A stretch of 59,769 nt of DNA, taken from a bacterium (GTDB lineage Bacteria > Actinomycetota > Acidimicrobiia > Spongiisociales > UBA5794). Within the stretch, counting starts at the first letter, position 1. Each line of letters starts with the position of its first letter. Below the pieces are notes generated by a model that saw nothing but the letters and a program-made list of their open reading frames with translations, was not told where the DNA came from and did not search any database. The position numbers and the translations under genes were made by a program. Positions 7,915-16,700 of this stretch are shown here, one piece after another. Location: positions 1 to 59,769 of the forward strand of contig JAAELU010000187.1 in NCBI GenBank assembly GCA_024226255.1, in the 5' to 3' direction.

Positions 7915-8760
7915 ATGTTCACGATTCTGGAGTCCCGGGACCTTGCCCCGTCGATTCGATACCTACGCGTTGCGGCTCCAAAGATCGCCCGTCGTCGTAA
8001 GGCGGGCCAGTTTGTCATTGTTCGAGTAGACGGTGACGGAGAGCGGATTCCGCTGACGATTGCGGATTCCGACTCCACCGAGGGGTGGATCGCATTGGTC
8101 GTGCAGGGCGTTGGCAAGACAACCAAGGCCATCAATCTTCTCGAAGCCGGGGATTCACTTTCGGACGTAGCGGGACCGTTGGGCATGCCCTCGCGTATCG
8201 ATGAAGTCGGTACAGCTGTCGTCATCGGTGGTGGCGTGGGTACGGCGATCGCCTACCCGACTGCGGTCGCCTTGAAGGAAGCCGGCAACCACGTCATTTC
8301 GATTATCGGTGCTCAGACCGGCGCCCAGATCGTTCTCGAGTCCGAGATGGAAGTGGCATGCGACGAGGTGTACGTCACGACTGACGACGGATCCGTCGGG
8401 TATCACGGCTTCGTCACCGGCAAGCTTTCAGAACTGATTGACGAAGGACGCCAGCTCGACCTCGTGATCGCGATTGGGCCAATACCGATGATGAAGGCAG
8501 TCGCCGAGGTGACCCGTCCCTGCGCTATCGACACGATCGTCAGCCTGAATCCGATCATGGTCGACGGAACTGGGATGTGCGGCGGCTGTCGGGTCGTCGT
8601 CGGCGATGAAACCAAGTTCGCCTGCGTCGACGGGCCGGAATTTGATGCCCATCAGGTCGACTTCGACCTTCTCGAGCGTCGCAATCGAGCCTACGCAACC
8701 TTCGAGCATCAGCGGGATTCCGATATGCAGGCGGCCATCGATCTACAGAGTGCTTCATGA
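7915..8760 (+). CDS. NfnA/SudB-like ferredoxin-NADP reductase subunit (FAD, 2Fe-2S)
   Basis: A ferredoxin reductase-like fold of 281 residues. The N-terminal flavin domain contains RIPLTIADSD and the nucleotide domain has VVIGGGVGTAIAYPTA. The C-terminal iron-sulfur region is GTGMCGGCRVVVGDETKFAC. This is the small subunit of NfnAB/SudAB-type enzymes, which exchange electrons between NAD(P)H, ferredoxin or sulfur species; it is also related to PyrK. AAAGGA precedes the ATG. The stop overlaps the start of the next gene by four bases, consistent with a heterodimer. Which reaction it performs in this organism is uncertain. Confidence 0.88.
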   Translation: MFTILESRDLAPSIRYLRVAAPKIARRRKAGQFVIVRVDGDGERIPLTIADSDSTEGWIALVVQGVGKTTKAINLLEAGDSLSDVAGPLGMPSRIDEVGTAVVIGGGVGTAIAYPTAVALKEAGNHVISIIGAQTGAQIVLESEMEVACDEVYVTTDDGSVGYHGFVTGKLSELIDEGRQLDLVIAIGPIPMMKAVAEVTRPCAIDTIVSLNPIMVDGTGMCGGCRVVVGDETKFACVDGPEFDAHQVDFDLLERRNRAYATFEHQRDSDMQAAIDLQSAS

Positions 8761-10196
8761 ACGAACTCACCAAACGAGAACGTATGGCAATGAGCCGGTC
8801 CGAGATGCCGGCCCGCCCCGCCGACGAACGCAATTCCGATTTTGGCGAAGTGAACCTGGGCTTCACAGCGGGGCTGGCCGTGCTCGAAGCGCAACGTTGT
8901 CTCATGTGTCGGCGACCGGTGTGCATCGAAGGATGCCCCGTGGGCGTACAGATCACTGAATTCATCGACCTGGTGGCTGCCGGCGACTTCGGCGAGGCCG
9001 CCAAGGTAATCAAGCGAGACAATTCGCTGCCGGCTATCTGCGGAAGGGTGTGCCCCCAGGAGGACCAGTGCGAAGGCGCTTGCGTCCTCGCCAAAAAGGG
9101 CAAACCGATCGCGATCGGGGCTCTGGAGCGATTCGTCGCCGACTTCGAGCGCGAACACGATCTGATGCACGCGGAGCCCACAGCGATCCGGACTGGCAAG
9201 TCGGTTGCCATTGTGGGCAGTGGGCCCGCCGGTCTGGCCTGTGCAACCGACCTGGCCAAGCTGGGTCACGACGTGACGGTGTTTGAGGCGCTCCACGAAT
9301 TGGGAGGTGTTCTCTCCTACGGGATACCGGAGTTCCGGCTCCCCAAGGAAATCGTCGCTGCCGAGGTCGAGCAACTCGAGCTCCTCGGAGTGCGCTTTGT
9401 CACCAATGCAGTCATCGGCATGATGGACACCATTGACGACCTGCTCGATGAGGAGGGGTTCGATGCGGTGTTCATCGGCGTTGGAGCCGGGCTACCCCGC
9501 TTTCCCAACGTCCCCGGTGAGAACCTGATCGGCGTCTATTCGGCCAACGAATTCCTGACCCGGATCAATCTCATGAAGGCCTATCAGGTGGGCTCTGACA
9601 CCCCTATCTTCGACGTGACGGGCAAGGCGGTGGCCGTGTTCGGGGGTGGCAACACCGCAATGGACGCGATCCGCACCTCGCTCCGTTTGGGAGCATCGAC
9701 GGCAACGCTCGTGTATCGCCGGTCGCGAGAGGAGATGCCTGCGCGGCACGAGGAGGTTGAACACGCCGAAGAGGAGGGCGTCGGTTTCCAAATGTTGACC
9801 GCTCCACTCGCATTCCTTGGAGATAACGATGGTTTCCTCACGGGTATGCGCCTTCAGGCTATGCAACTCGGGGAACCCGACGAAAGCGGCCGAAGACGCC
9901 CGGTTCCCGTTCCGGGAGCCGTGACGACAAAGGACGTCGACATGGTCGTAATCGCAATCGGCAATGCTCCCAACCCGCTATTGGCGAAAACGGCTCCGGA
10001 TTTGGAACACACCCGATGGGGGACTCTCCTGGCGGACGCGACGACGGGCCGCACCTCGAAACGAGGGGTCTTTGCCGGCGGCGACATCGTTACCGGTGGA
10101 GCAACAGTGATTCTGGCAATGGGTGCTGGTCGGACAGCTGCTGCGTCCATCGACGAGTTCCTGCGAACCGACGACTGGGAGCGGAGCGTCCAGTGA
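8757..10196 (+). CDS. NfnB/SudA/GltD-like NADPH oxidoreductase subunit
   Basis: A GltD-family flavoprotein of 479 residues. The N-terminal Cys clusters CLMCRRPVCIEGCP and CGRVCPQEDQCEGAC should bind two 4Fe-4S clusters. A first Rossmann motif is VAIVGSGPAGLACA; a second is VAVFGGGNTAMDA. It is annotated in many genomes as glutamate synthase small subunit, but no gltB is present. Pairing with the adjacent NfnA-like gene (ATGA overlap) fits NfnAB or sulfide dehydrogenase better. Confidence 0.9.
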   Translation: MNELTKRERMAMSRSEMPARPADERNSDFGEVNLGFTAGLAVLEAQRCLMCRRPVCIEGCPVGVQITEFIDLVAAGDFGEAAKVIKRDNSLPAICGRVCPQEDQCEGACVLAKKGKPIAIGALERFVADFEREHDLMHAEPTAIRTGKSVAIVGSGPAGLACATDLAKLGHDVTVFEALHELGGVLSYGIPEFRLPKEIVAAEVEQLELLGVRFVTNAVIGMMDTIDDLLDEEGFDAVFIGVGAGLPRFPNVPGENLIGVYSANEFLTRINLMKAYQVGSDTPIFDVTGKAVAVFGGGNTAMDAIRTSLRLGASTATLVYRRSREEMPARHEEVEHAEEEGVGFQMLTAPLAFLGDNDGFLTGMRLQAMQLGEPDESGRRRPVPVPGAVTTKDVDMVVIAIGNAPNPLLAKTAPDLEHTRWGTLLADATTGRTSKRGVFAGGDIVTGGATVILAMGAGRTAAASIDEFLRTDDWERSVQ

Positions 10197-10329
10197 CGAT
10201 CTGCTGCTTGGGTGCGGCGACGACGTGATAGCCGGCGGACACGGCACGGACGACCTCCGGGACAACTTCGGCAACGATCAATGTGAAACCGGGACGAAGC
10301 ACGCGTCTTGCGAGACAATCACAACGCAG
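10192..10329 (+). pseudogene. Remnant of an RTX calcium-binding repeat protein
   Basis: In the frame starting at 10192 the sequence reads SDDLLLGCGDDVIAGG, then GTDDL, GNDQCETG and a final Cys-containing tail. This matches the last repeats and C-terminus of secreted RTX proteins such as the one at 30 kb. There is no start, no upstream half and no signal peptide, and it begins inside the last codons of the oxidoreductase gene. It is best read as a decayed gene end left by a deletion. Confidence 0.5.
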
Positions 10330-10460
10330 GTCGTGCTGTGGGCCGTCGGTATCGGGCGTCTCGGACTCCCAGATGCAAGCGACGTTGAGGCCCGACGGCG
10401 TTGCTATTCGACGGGGAGGCGTTAGCTATGTCGCCGACATCTCCCCGCTAGCCTGCGCTC

Positions 10461-11789
10461 ATGTCAGCTACAGACCCAGTTCCAGTAATCATCCTGGGTG
10501 CTGCGGGCCGTGACTTCCACGACTTCAACACGATGTATCGGGATGATGCATCTCACCGAGTCGTCGCGTTCACCGCCACCCAGATACCCGACATCGCCGA
10601 CCGCCGCTACCCGCCCGAATTGGCGGGACCACTCTATCCGGACGGCATCCCGATTCACGCCGAAGACGATCTCGAAAAGCTGATCGCTGAGGACGGTGTG
10701 ACTCAGGTGCTCTTTGCATATAGCGACGTCAGCCATGAGCACGTGATGCATCTGGCTGCCAGGGCCAATGCCGCCGGTGCCGATTTTCTCCTGCCGGGCG
10801 ATCGGGCCACGCTCCGTTCGACGAAGCCCGTGGTTTCGGTGACAGCCGTGCGCACCGGATCTGGAAAGAGCCAGACCGCTAGAAAGATTCGCGCCGTGAC
10901 AAACGCTGCGGGAGCTCGGGTCGCTGCCATCCGTCACCCGATGCCGTACGGCAATCTGGTGCTCCAACGATTACAGCGCTTCGAGACTTTCGCCGACCTC
11001 GAAGCGGCCGACGTCACTATCGAGGAGCGCGAGGAATACGAGCCGTACATCCGGGACGGGGCTGTCATCTTCGCCGGCGCCGACTACGAGGCGATTCTCC
11101 GAGCTGCCGAGCAGGAAGCCGACATCATCATCTGGGATGGTGGCAACAACGACACGCCCTTCATCATGCCCGACGTTGACCTCTGTGTGGTCGATCCACA
11201 TCGAGCCGGTCACGAAACGCGCTACTGGCCCGGCGAGGCCAACCTGCGGCGCGCCACGGGGATCATCATCAACAAGGTCGCCACAGCCGAAACCGAAGCT
11301 CTCGAACGGCTGCGAGCCACCATTGCGGAAGTCAATCCGATGGCAACGGTGACGGAAGCGGCATCGACGGTCCGAGTGGACGATCCCTCGATGATTGACG
11401 GCAAGCGTGTCTTGGTTGTGGAGGATGGTCCGACGACCACCCACGGCGAGATGGCCTACGGAGCCGGCTGGGTGGCTGCGAAGCAGTACGGCGCGGCCGA
11501 GATAGTCGATCCCCGGCCCTACGCAGTTGGCACGATCGTTGATGTATTCGAGCGTTTTGGACACCTCGAGCGAGTCTTGCCCGCCATGGGCTACGGAGAC
11601 GCCCAACGCGACGATCTCCGAGAGACCATCCATCGAGCGGCCGCGGACGTTGACGTAGTGGTCATCGGGACGCCCATCGACCTGGCACGAGTGCTCGCCT
11701 TGGAGGCGCCGAGTGTGCAGGTCTACTACGACCTGGAGGAGCTCCGCGGTCCGACGCTCGACGATCTGCTCCGGCCTGTGCTGCCCTGA
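10461..11789 (+). CDS. Cyclic 2,3-diphosphoglycerate synthetase-like P-loop protein
   Basis: A protein of 442 residues resembling the cDPG synthetase/COG2403 family. It has an N-terminal Rossmann-like domain (VIILGAAGRDFHDFNTMYRD), a P-loop RTGSGKSQTARKI near residue 132, DADIIIWDGGNNDTPF-type Walker B surroundings, and INKVATAE as a base-recognition-like motif. In methanogens this enzyme cyclises 2,3-bisphosphoglycerate; bacterial members are mostly uncharacterised. TAGCCT six bases before the ATG suggests a leaderless transcript. Confidence 0.82.
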   Translation: MSATDPVPVIILGAAGRDFHDFNTMYRDDASHRVVAFTATQIPDIADRRYPPELAGPLYPDGIPIHAEDDLEKLIAEDGVTQVLFAYSDVSHEHVMHLAARANAAGADFLLPGDRATLRSTKPVVSVTAVRTGSGKSQTARKIRAVTNAAGARVAAIRHPMPYGNLVLQRLQRFETFADLEAADVTIEEREEYEPYIRDGAVIFAGADYEAILRAAEQEADIIIWDGGNNDTPFIMPDVDLCVVDPHRAGHETRYWPGEANLRRATGIIINKVATAETEALERLRATIAEVNPMATVTEAASTVRVDDPSMIDGKRVLVVEDGPTTTHGEMAYGAGWVAAKQYGAAEIVDPRPYAVGTIVDVFERFGHLERVLPAMGYGDAQRDDLRETIHRAAADVDVVVIGTPIDLARVLALEAPSVQVYYDLEELRGPTLDDLLRPVLP

Positions 11790-11851
11790 GCTCGAACGAA
11801 CCCGGGTCTTTGGTCTCTTCTCGGTAGCCCGGTATCGCCGTACGCTGGCTC

Positions 11852-12382
11852 ATGATGGAGACCCAATCCGCCGAGCGTGTCATTACGGGGCATATCGAGA
11901 TTCGTCGAGTCGGCCGCCGCGGTTTCCCGGTCGCGGAGCTATTGAGCGACGGCGTAACGATTGCCAGCCTTGGGCGGGACAGCTCGTTCAACATCTTCTT
12001 TGGGCCGGGACGACTTGTGGTCTTGGCCGACGGCACCGAGTGGCGGATCAAGGCGGCCAATTCCAATCGCCACATCGTGCCGATCATCAAGTCCGAAGTG
12101 GGCACGGTGGCCTTCTCCGGTCCGCTCTACGGGAAACGAAGCTACGGCATAACGGGTCGTGATTACGGGTACAGCTTGATGCCGCTCGGCCGGATCGGGC
12201 TGAGGAGCCCCGGTATCTGGACTCTGCGGCAACATGAGACCGACATTGCCAGCGTTGATGACCGACAGATGCAGATCGAGGCGCTGCAACCGGTACCAAC
12301 AGCGGCGGTTCTGTTGGTGTTCACGCTCGTGAATCACGGTGTGCCGGGCGAAGCCGATCTCATGCCCCGGGTCGGCTGGTAG
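11852..12382 (+). CDS. Hypothetical protein
   Basis: A protein of 176 residues that I do not recognise. It is beta-rich, with ITGHIEIRRVGRRGFPVAEL at the start, a Gly/Tyr-rich centre (YGITGRDYGYSL) and a hydrophobic stretch near residues 147-160 that may pack against or enter a membrane. It has no signal peptide. TACGCT five bases before the ATG pair suggests a leaderless start. It lies between the cDPG-synthetase-like gene and a P-loop kinase gene, all on the plus strand but with separate predicted promoters. Confidence 0.7.
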   Translation: MMETQSAERVITGHIEIRRVGRRGFPVAELLSDGVTIASLGRDSSFNIFFGPGRLVVLADGTEWRIKAANSNRHIVPIIKSEVGTVAFSGPLYGKRSYGITGRDYGYSLMPLGRIGLRSPGIWTLRQHETDIASVDDRQMQIEALQPVPTAAVLLVFTLVNHGVPGEADLMPRVGW

Positions 12383-12431
12383 CCCAACGGTCGGCACGGC
12401 AACGGCAGGGACACGTCGGTAGCCTCTTGGA

Positions 12432-13055
12432 ATGGACGACAGCCACGTACTCCTGATCGGCGGGCCCCCCGGCGCCGGCAAGACCACTTTGGGCCGGGCC
12501 GTTGCGGCGGCCACGGGCGCCACTTCCGTCACCGGCGATGTTCTGGCGACGGCAATACGCGCCGTCACTTCCCGAGACTCCCACCCGGCGTTCTTCCGGA
12601 TGGTTGGTGGCGGCCACACGAGCTACTTCACGGATAGTTCGCCAGAAACTCTGATCAAGGACGCCGAAGTCCTAGCGGACGCCATGTGGCCGGCCGTAGA
12701 ACGTGTCGTGAGATCTCACCTCGCCCAGGGCGAATCCATGGTCCTCGACTGGTGGCTCTTGTCCCCCCGCCGGGCCGCGGAGCTCGACGACGTTGCCGTC
12801 TCGTCGGTATGGATGTGGATTGATCCGGCGATGCTCGAAGCCCGCGAGCGGCTCAACGCGGGTTTTCTGGAGGGTTCCGCCGACCCTGATCGTATGTTCG
12901 GCAACTTCATGCACCGCAGTCTCTGGCGCAACGAATACATCCAAGGTGAAGCGGCTCGGCTTGGGCTTCCGATTCTCCGACAATCCGGCGGAAGTTCTGT
13001 GGCTGACTTAGTAACCGAAGCTCTCATCGCGGTTGGGCGTCCTCTCATCTCCTAG
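12432..13055 (+). CDS. P-loop kinase (AAA_33/zeta-toxin-like)
   Basis: A single-domain NTPase of 207 residues. Walker A is GGPPGAGKTTLG near residue 10. VTGDVLATAIR follows at the usual acceptor-binding position, and GESMVLDWWLLSPRR is the likely Walker B. Related folds include shikimate/gluconate kinases, zeta toxins and 2-phosphoglycerate kinase. Its place 640 bases after a cDPG-synthetase-like gene makes a phosphoglycerate role worth testing, but nothing in the sequence proves it. TAGCCT six bases before the ATG suggests a leaderless transcript. Confidence 0.75.
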   Translation: MDDSHVLLIGGPPGAGKTTLGRAVAAATGATSVTGDVLATAIRAVTSRDSHPAFFRMVGGGHTSYFTDSSPETLIKDAEVLADAMWPAVERVVRSHLAQGESMVLDWWLLSPRRAAELDDVAVSSVWMWIDPAMLEARERLNAGFLEGSADPDRMFGNFMHRSLWRNEYIQGEAARLGLPILRQSGGSSVADLVTEALIAVGRPLIS

Positions 13056-13065
13056 CATCGCTCTG

Positions 13066-13953
13066 ATGCCGGATCTGCCCACGCCCTATCGCTCGAGCGA
13101 CGATGACAATGCCCGGTGGCACGGATTCCCGTTTCGCGATGGAGACATCGTGATCAGCACCCGCTCCAAGAGCGGTACGACATGGATGCAGATGATCTGC
13201 GCCCTCCTCGTATTCCGCTCGGCAGAGCTTCCGGCTCCGCTGGCCGAGGTCTCACCGTGGTTGGATTGGCTCGTCGAGCCGCTCGATGACGTCTTGGTCC
13301 GGCTCGACGCGCAGCAGCATCGTCGTTTCATCAAGACGCACACTCCGCTTGATGGCCTCCCTCTCGACGCTCGAGCGACTTTTGTCGTCGTGGTGAGGCA
13401 TCCACTGGATATGGCGGTGTCCTTGTACCACCAAGGCGACAACCTCGATTCGGCGAGAATTCGTGAGCTGACTGGTCAGGTGGCAGAAGTTGGGGATCCC
13501 TGCCCTCGCCTGTCGCTGCAGGACTGGCTGCACAACTGGATCACGTGGGATGGGTCGCCCCAAGAGAGCCTCGATTCCCTGCCGGGTGTGATGTGGCACC
13601 TATCGGACGCGTGGCGCCGGCGCCGTCAAGGCAATGTGATTCTTGTCCACTACGCCGATCTCAGCGCGCATCTTGTCGGGGAGATGGGGCGCATCGCTGA
13701 TCTCCTGGGGTTCGATATCGACGAGACTCTTATTGAGGTCCTGGCACCGGCAGCGGCCTTCGATGCGATGAAGGCAAGGAGCTCCGCTTTGGTTCCCGAT
13801 CGGGGCGGCGTCCTCAAGGATCAGAGCACGTTCTTTCGGCGCGGTTCGTCGGGCGCCGGCTCTGAGGCACTCGGCGAGGTCGACCTCGCTGCATACGAGA
13901 GGCGCGCCGCAGCACTGGCACCGGCCGACTTCCTCGAATGGCTGCATCGGTGA
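13066..13953 (+). CDS. Sulfotransferase domain protein
   Basis: Sulfotransfer_1-type enzyme with a PAPS loop, TRSKSGTTWMQMICALL, and the 3'-phosphate motif VVVVRHPLDMAVSLYHQ. His in IKTHTPLDGLPL is the likely catalytic base. It resembles eukaryotic-type cytosolic sulfotransferases more than the 0.1-1.1 kb sulfotransferase does. The start chosen is the second in-frame ATG at 13066, eight bases after TAGCAT, because the first lies inside the preceding gene. The C-terminus overlaps nothing; the convergent ABC-F gene ends 12 bases away. Confidence 0.88.
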   Translation: MPDLPTPYRSSDDDNARWHGFPFRDGDIVISTRSKSGTTWMQMICALLVFRSAELPAPLAEVSPWLDWLVEPLDDVLVRLDAQQHRRFIKTHTPLDGLPLDARATFVVVVRHPLDMAVSLYHQGDNLDSARIRELTGQVAEVGDPCPRLSLQDWLHNWITWDGSPQESLDSLPGVMWHLSDAWRRRRQGNVILVHYADLSAHLVGEMGRIADLLGFDIDETLIEVLAPAAAFDAMKARSSALVPDRGGVLKDQSTFFRRGSSGAGSEALGEVDLAAYERRAAALAPADFLEWLHR

Positions 13954-13965
13954 TCCGATCCGGGC

Positions 13966-15705
13966 CTAGGTCGCCAGTCGCTCAGCCTTCTCAGTGAGTT
14001 CCAGCCAGCGGGTTTCCGCGTGGTCGAGCGCCTCGAGGGTACCGGCAAGCTTCGTCGACAATTCAACGGAGCTCGAGTAGCTGCTGCCCGAGGCGTGCAA
14101 TTGCGCCTCCAGCTCGGCTCGCCGACTCTCGAGGACAGGAAGGCGCGCCACCAGTTCCTCGAGCTCGCGTTGCTCTTGGTAGCCGAGCTTGCGCGCAATC
14201 GGCTTGAGCCTGGTGTCGGCACTCTTGGATCTCTCTGGTGCGGTGGGGCGGTCAACCACAGATTCGCGGTACGCAGTCCAACCACCGGGGTGGTGACGCA
14301 CCGACCCATCGGCCTCAATGGAATAGATGTCCGAACAGGTGCGATCGAGGAAGTATCGGTCGTGGGTGGCCGTCACCACAGCCCCACTCCATGCGTCGAG
14401 GTACTCCTCGAGGATGTTGAGAGTGTCGATGTCGAGATCGTTGGTCGGTTCGTCCAGAAACAGAAGGTTGGGGGCCTCCAGAAGGCAGAAGACCAACTCG
14501 AGACGGCGTCGCTCGCCTCCGGAGAGGTCCCCGACTTCGGATTGCTGTTGGTCTCGGGTGAACTGAAACCGCTCCAGCAACTGACCGGCCGACACGCGGA
14601 TCCCACTCTCTAGCAAGACGTCGTCCACGTGGGCACGGACCGCCGCTTGTACTCGAGTCTGTAGCGGTATCGGACGAGGTTCCTGGCCATACCAGCCCGA
14701 GTGGATTGTCGCCCCCACTGCAATTGACCCCTCGTCGGAAGCGATTCGCCGGGCCATGAGGCTCAGGAGTGTGGTCTTGCCGGCGCCGTTGGGTCCGACG
14801 ATGCCGATTCGGGCATCGGACTGCAGCTTGATACCGACATGGCGCAGAACCCACAAATCACCATATCGTTTACCAGCGTTGTGGAGCTCGACGACCTTGG
14901 AGCCGATTCGGCGTGATGGGAGATCGATTGTCAGCGCGCTTCGAGCAGATCGCCGCTGCTGTGCCAACAGGTCCTGTGTTCGATTGACTCGCGCTCGTGA
15001 CTTCGTTGTTCGCGCCTTGGGCGACCGTCGCAACCACGTCAGCTCCGTCTTGATACGTTGCTGCAGACGATGCTCGGCCGCAGTCTGCTGTTCGAGGCGC
15101 GTGGCGGCGGCCTCGAGGTAGTCCTCGTACGTCCCCTGGTGCGAATAGAGGTTCTGATCGTGCACCTCAATCACCCGATTGACGACACGATCGAGAAGGA
15201 AACGGTCGTGCGTGACGAGCAGCAATGCCTCCCTCCGGCTACGCAAGTGCTCCTCTAGCCAATCGATCGAATCGACATCAAGATGATTCGTGGGCTCATC
15301 AAGGATTAGAAGATCACATTCAGCCCCCAGCGCGACGGCCAAGGCAAGCCGCTTACGCTGGCCTCCCGATAGCGCCGAGCAGCGTGCTTCGGGGTCCTTG
15401 AGGCCCAGGCGGTCCGCCAGTGAGATTGCTTGGCGATCGTGACCGACAACGTCGCCGACGGTGGCCTCATTCTCGAAGACCGGGTCCTGTTCCAACTGGG
15501 TGACTCGCAGACCCCTGGCGCGGACAATGGAACCGCCATCGGGTTCCTCACTCCCCGCGATGATGCTGAGCAGGGTCGTCTTGCCTGACCCGTTGCGCCC
15601 AATCACGCCGATCCGCTCAGCTGCCGAGATTCCGAGAGACGCCTCCGTGAGTACATCATTCTCCGGGTACGACTTCGATATGTTCTCGAGGCTCACCAAG
15701 TGCAT
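13966..15705 (-). CDS. ABC-F family ATP-binding protein
   Basis: A soluble protein of 579 residues with two ABC domains and no membrane segments. Walker A motifs are GRNGSGKTT (near residue 37) and GPNGAGKTT (near 315). Signatures are ALSGGQRKRLAL and DLSGGERRRLEL. A charged linker joins the domains and a C-terminal coiled coil follows (Uup-like). ABC-F proteins act on the ribosome in translation rescue or antibiotic resistance, or on DNA (Uup). TAGCCT six bases before the ATG supports the start. Confidence 0.93.
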   Translation of the reverse strand: MHLVSLENISKSYPENDVLTEASLGISAAERIGVIGRNGSGKTTLLSIIAGSEEPDGGSIVRARGLRVTQLEQDPVFENEATVGDVVGHDRQAISLADRLGLKDPEARCSALSGGQRKRLALAVALGAECDLLILDEPTNHLDVDSIDWLEEHLRSRREALLLVTHDRFLLDRVVNRVIEVHDQNLYSHQGTYEDYLEAAATRLEQQTAAEHRLQQRIKTELTWLRRSPKARTTKSRARVNRTQDLLAQQRRSARSALTIDLPSRRIGSKVVELHNAGKRYGDLWVLRHVGIKLQSDARIGIVGPNGAGKTTLLSLMARRIASDEGSIAVGATIHSGWYGQEPRPIPLQTRVQAAVRAHVDDVLLESGIRVSAGQLLERFQFTRDQQQSEVGDLSGGERRRLELVFCLLEAPNLLFLDEPTNDLDIDTLNILEEYLDAWSGAVVTATHDRYFLDRTCSDIYSIEADGSVRHHPGGWTAYRESVVDRPTAPERSKSADTRLKPIARKLGYQEQRELEELVARLPVLESRRAELEAQLHASGSSYSSSVELSTKLAGTLEALDHAETRWLELTEKAERLAT

Positions 15706-15799
15706 TACATGAGGCTAAGCGTTCCGACGAGGACGTCCCGCCAGGCCGAGCCTCCCGAACGGGATAGAGTCCATGACCAACCACCAGGGAGATTCCACA

Positions 15800-16675
15800 T
15801 TGGACCTCGGAGTACATGTCGCCAGCTTCACATTTGCCGACAGCCCCCTTTCGACCGCATCCGTCCTCGGCGACATTGCCGCCGCGACGGACTCCGGCGG
15901 CTTCGTTTCGCTATCGGTGATGGATCACTTCTTTCAGCTCGATCAGTACTTCCCGGCCGAAGAGCCAATGCTCGAGGGCTACACCACGCTCGGCTATCTG
16001 GCGGCTCTGACCAAGAAGGTCCAACTGCGCCTCCTGGTGACCGGGGTCACGTATCGCCACCCGGGCCTCCTCGCCAAGATCGTCAGCACGGTTGACGTGT
16101 TGTCGCAGGGGCGCGGTGAGCTGGGGATCGGCGCCGCGTGGTACGAGCGCGAGCATGTTGGTTTGGGCGTTCCGTATCCGTCAACCTCGGAACGGTTCGA
16201 GCAGCTGGAGGAGGCTCTCCAGATCTGTCTGCAGATGTGGAGTGACAACGATGGTGCCTATTCCGGCAACCACTTCCAGCTTGCGGAGACCCTGAGCCAG
16301 CCTGTCTCGCTCAGCCAACCCCATCCCCCGATCATGATCGGAGGCAGTGGCGAGAAGAAGACCTTGCGACTCGTCGCCAAGTACGCCGACGCATGCAATC
16401 TGTTCGTCAACACCCCCGCAGAAGCGACCCACAAGCTCAATGTGCTGCGCGGCCATTGTGAGACGGAGGGGACCGACTACGACGCTATCCGCAAAACCGT
16501 GCTCTATACCGGGATGACCCTCATTACGGGGGATGACTCGGCGTTCGTCACCGACATGAGTGACCTGGCATCCGTTGGCATCGAGGAGGTACAGATCATG
16601 CCTTACGGACCCGATCCAGTCGGACTCATCGAGCGTGTCGCCGAATCCGTTCTGCCAGCGCTTGAAGAGCTCTGA
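15800..16675 (+). CDS. LLM-class F420-dependent oxidoreductase
   Basis: A luciferase-like TIM-barrel flavin/F420 enzyme. Signatures visible are SVMDHFFQLDQYF, VTYRHPGLLAKIVSTVDVLS, RGELGIGAAWYEREH and HPPIMIGGSGEKKTLRLVA. The start drawn is TTG at 15800, with AGGGAG eight bases upstream; the ATG at 15773 lies only two bases after a TAGAGT promoter box and would be too close to the transcription start. The substrate is unknown. Confidence 0.87.
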   Translation: MDLGVHVASFTFADSPLSTASVLGDIAAATDSGGFVSLSVMDHFFQLDQYFPAEEPMLEGYTTLGYLAALTKKVQLRLLVTGVTYRHPGLLAKIVSTVDVLSQGRGELGIGAAWYEREHVGLGVPYPSTSERFEQLEEALQICLQMWSDNDGAYSGNHFQLAETLSQPVSLSQPHPPIMIGGSGEKKTLRLVAKYADACNLFVNTPAEATHKLNVLRGHCETEGTDYDAIRKTVLYTGMTLITGDDSAFVTDMSDLASVGIEEVQIMPYGPDPVGLIERVAESVLPALEEL

Positions 16676-16700
16676 GCGGTCGCCAGGTCGCATACCTGCA

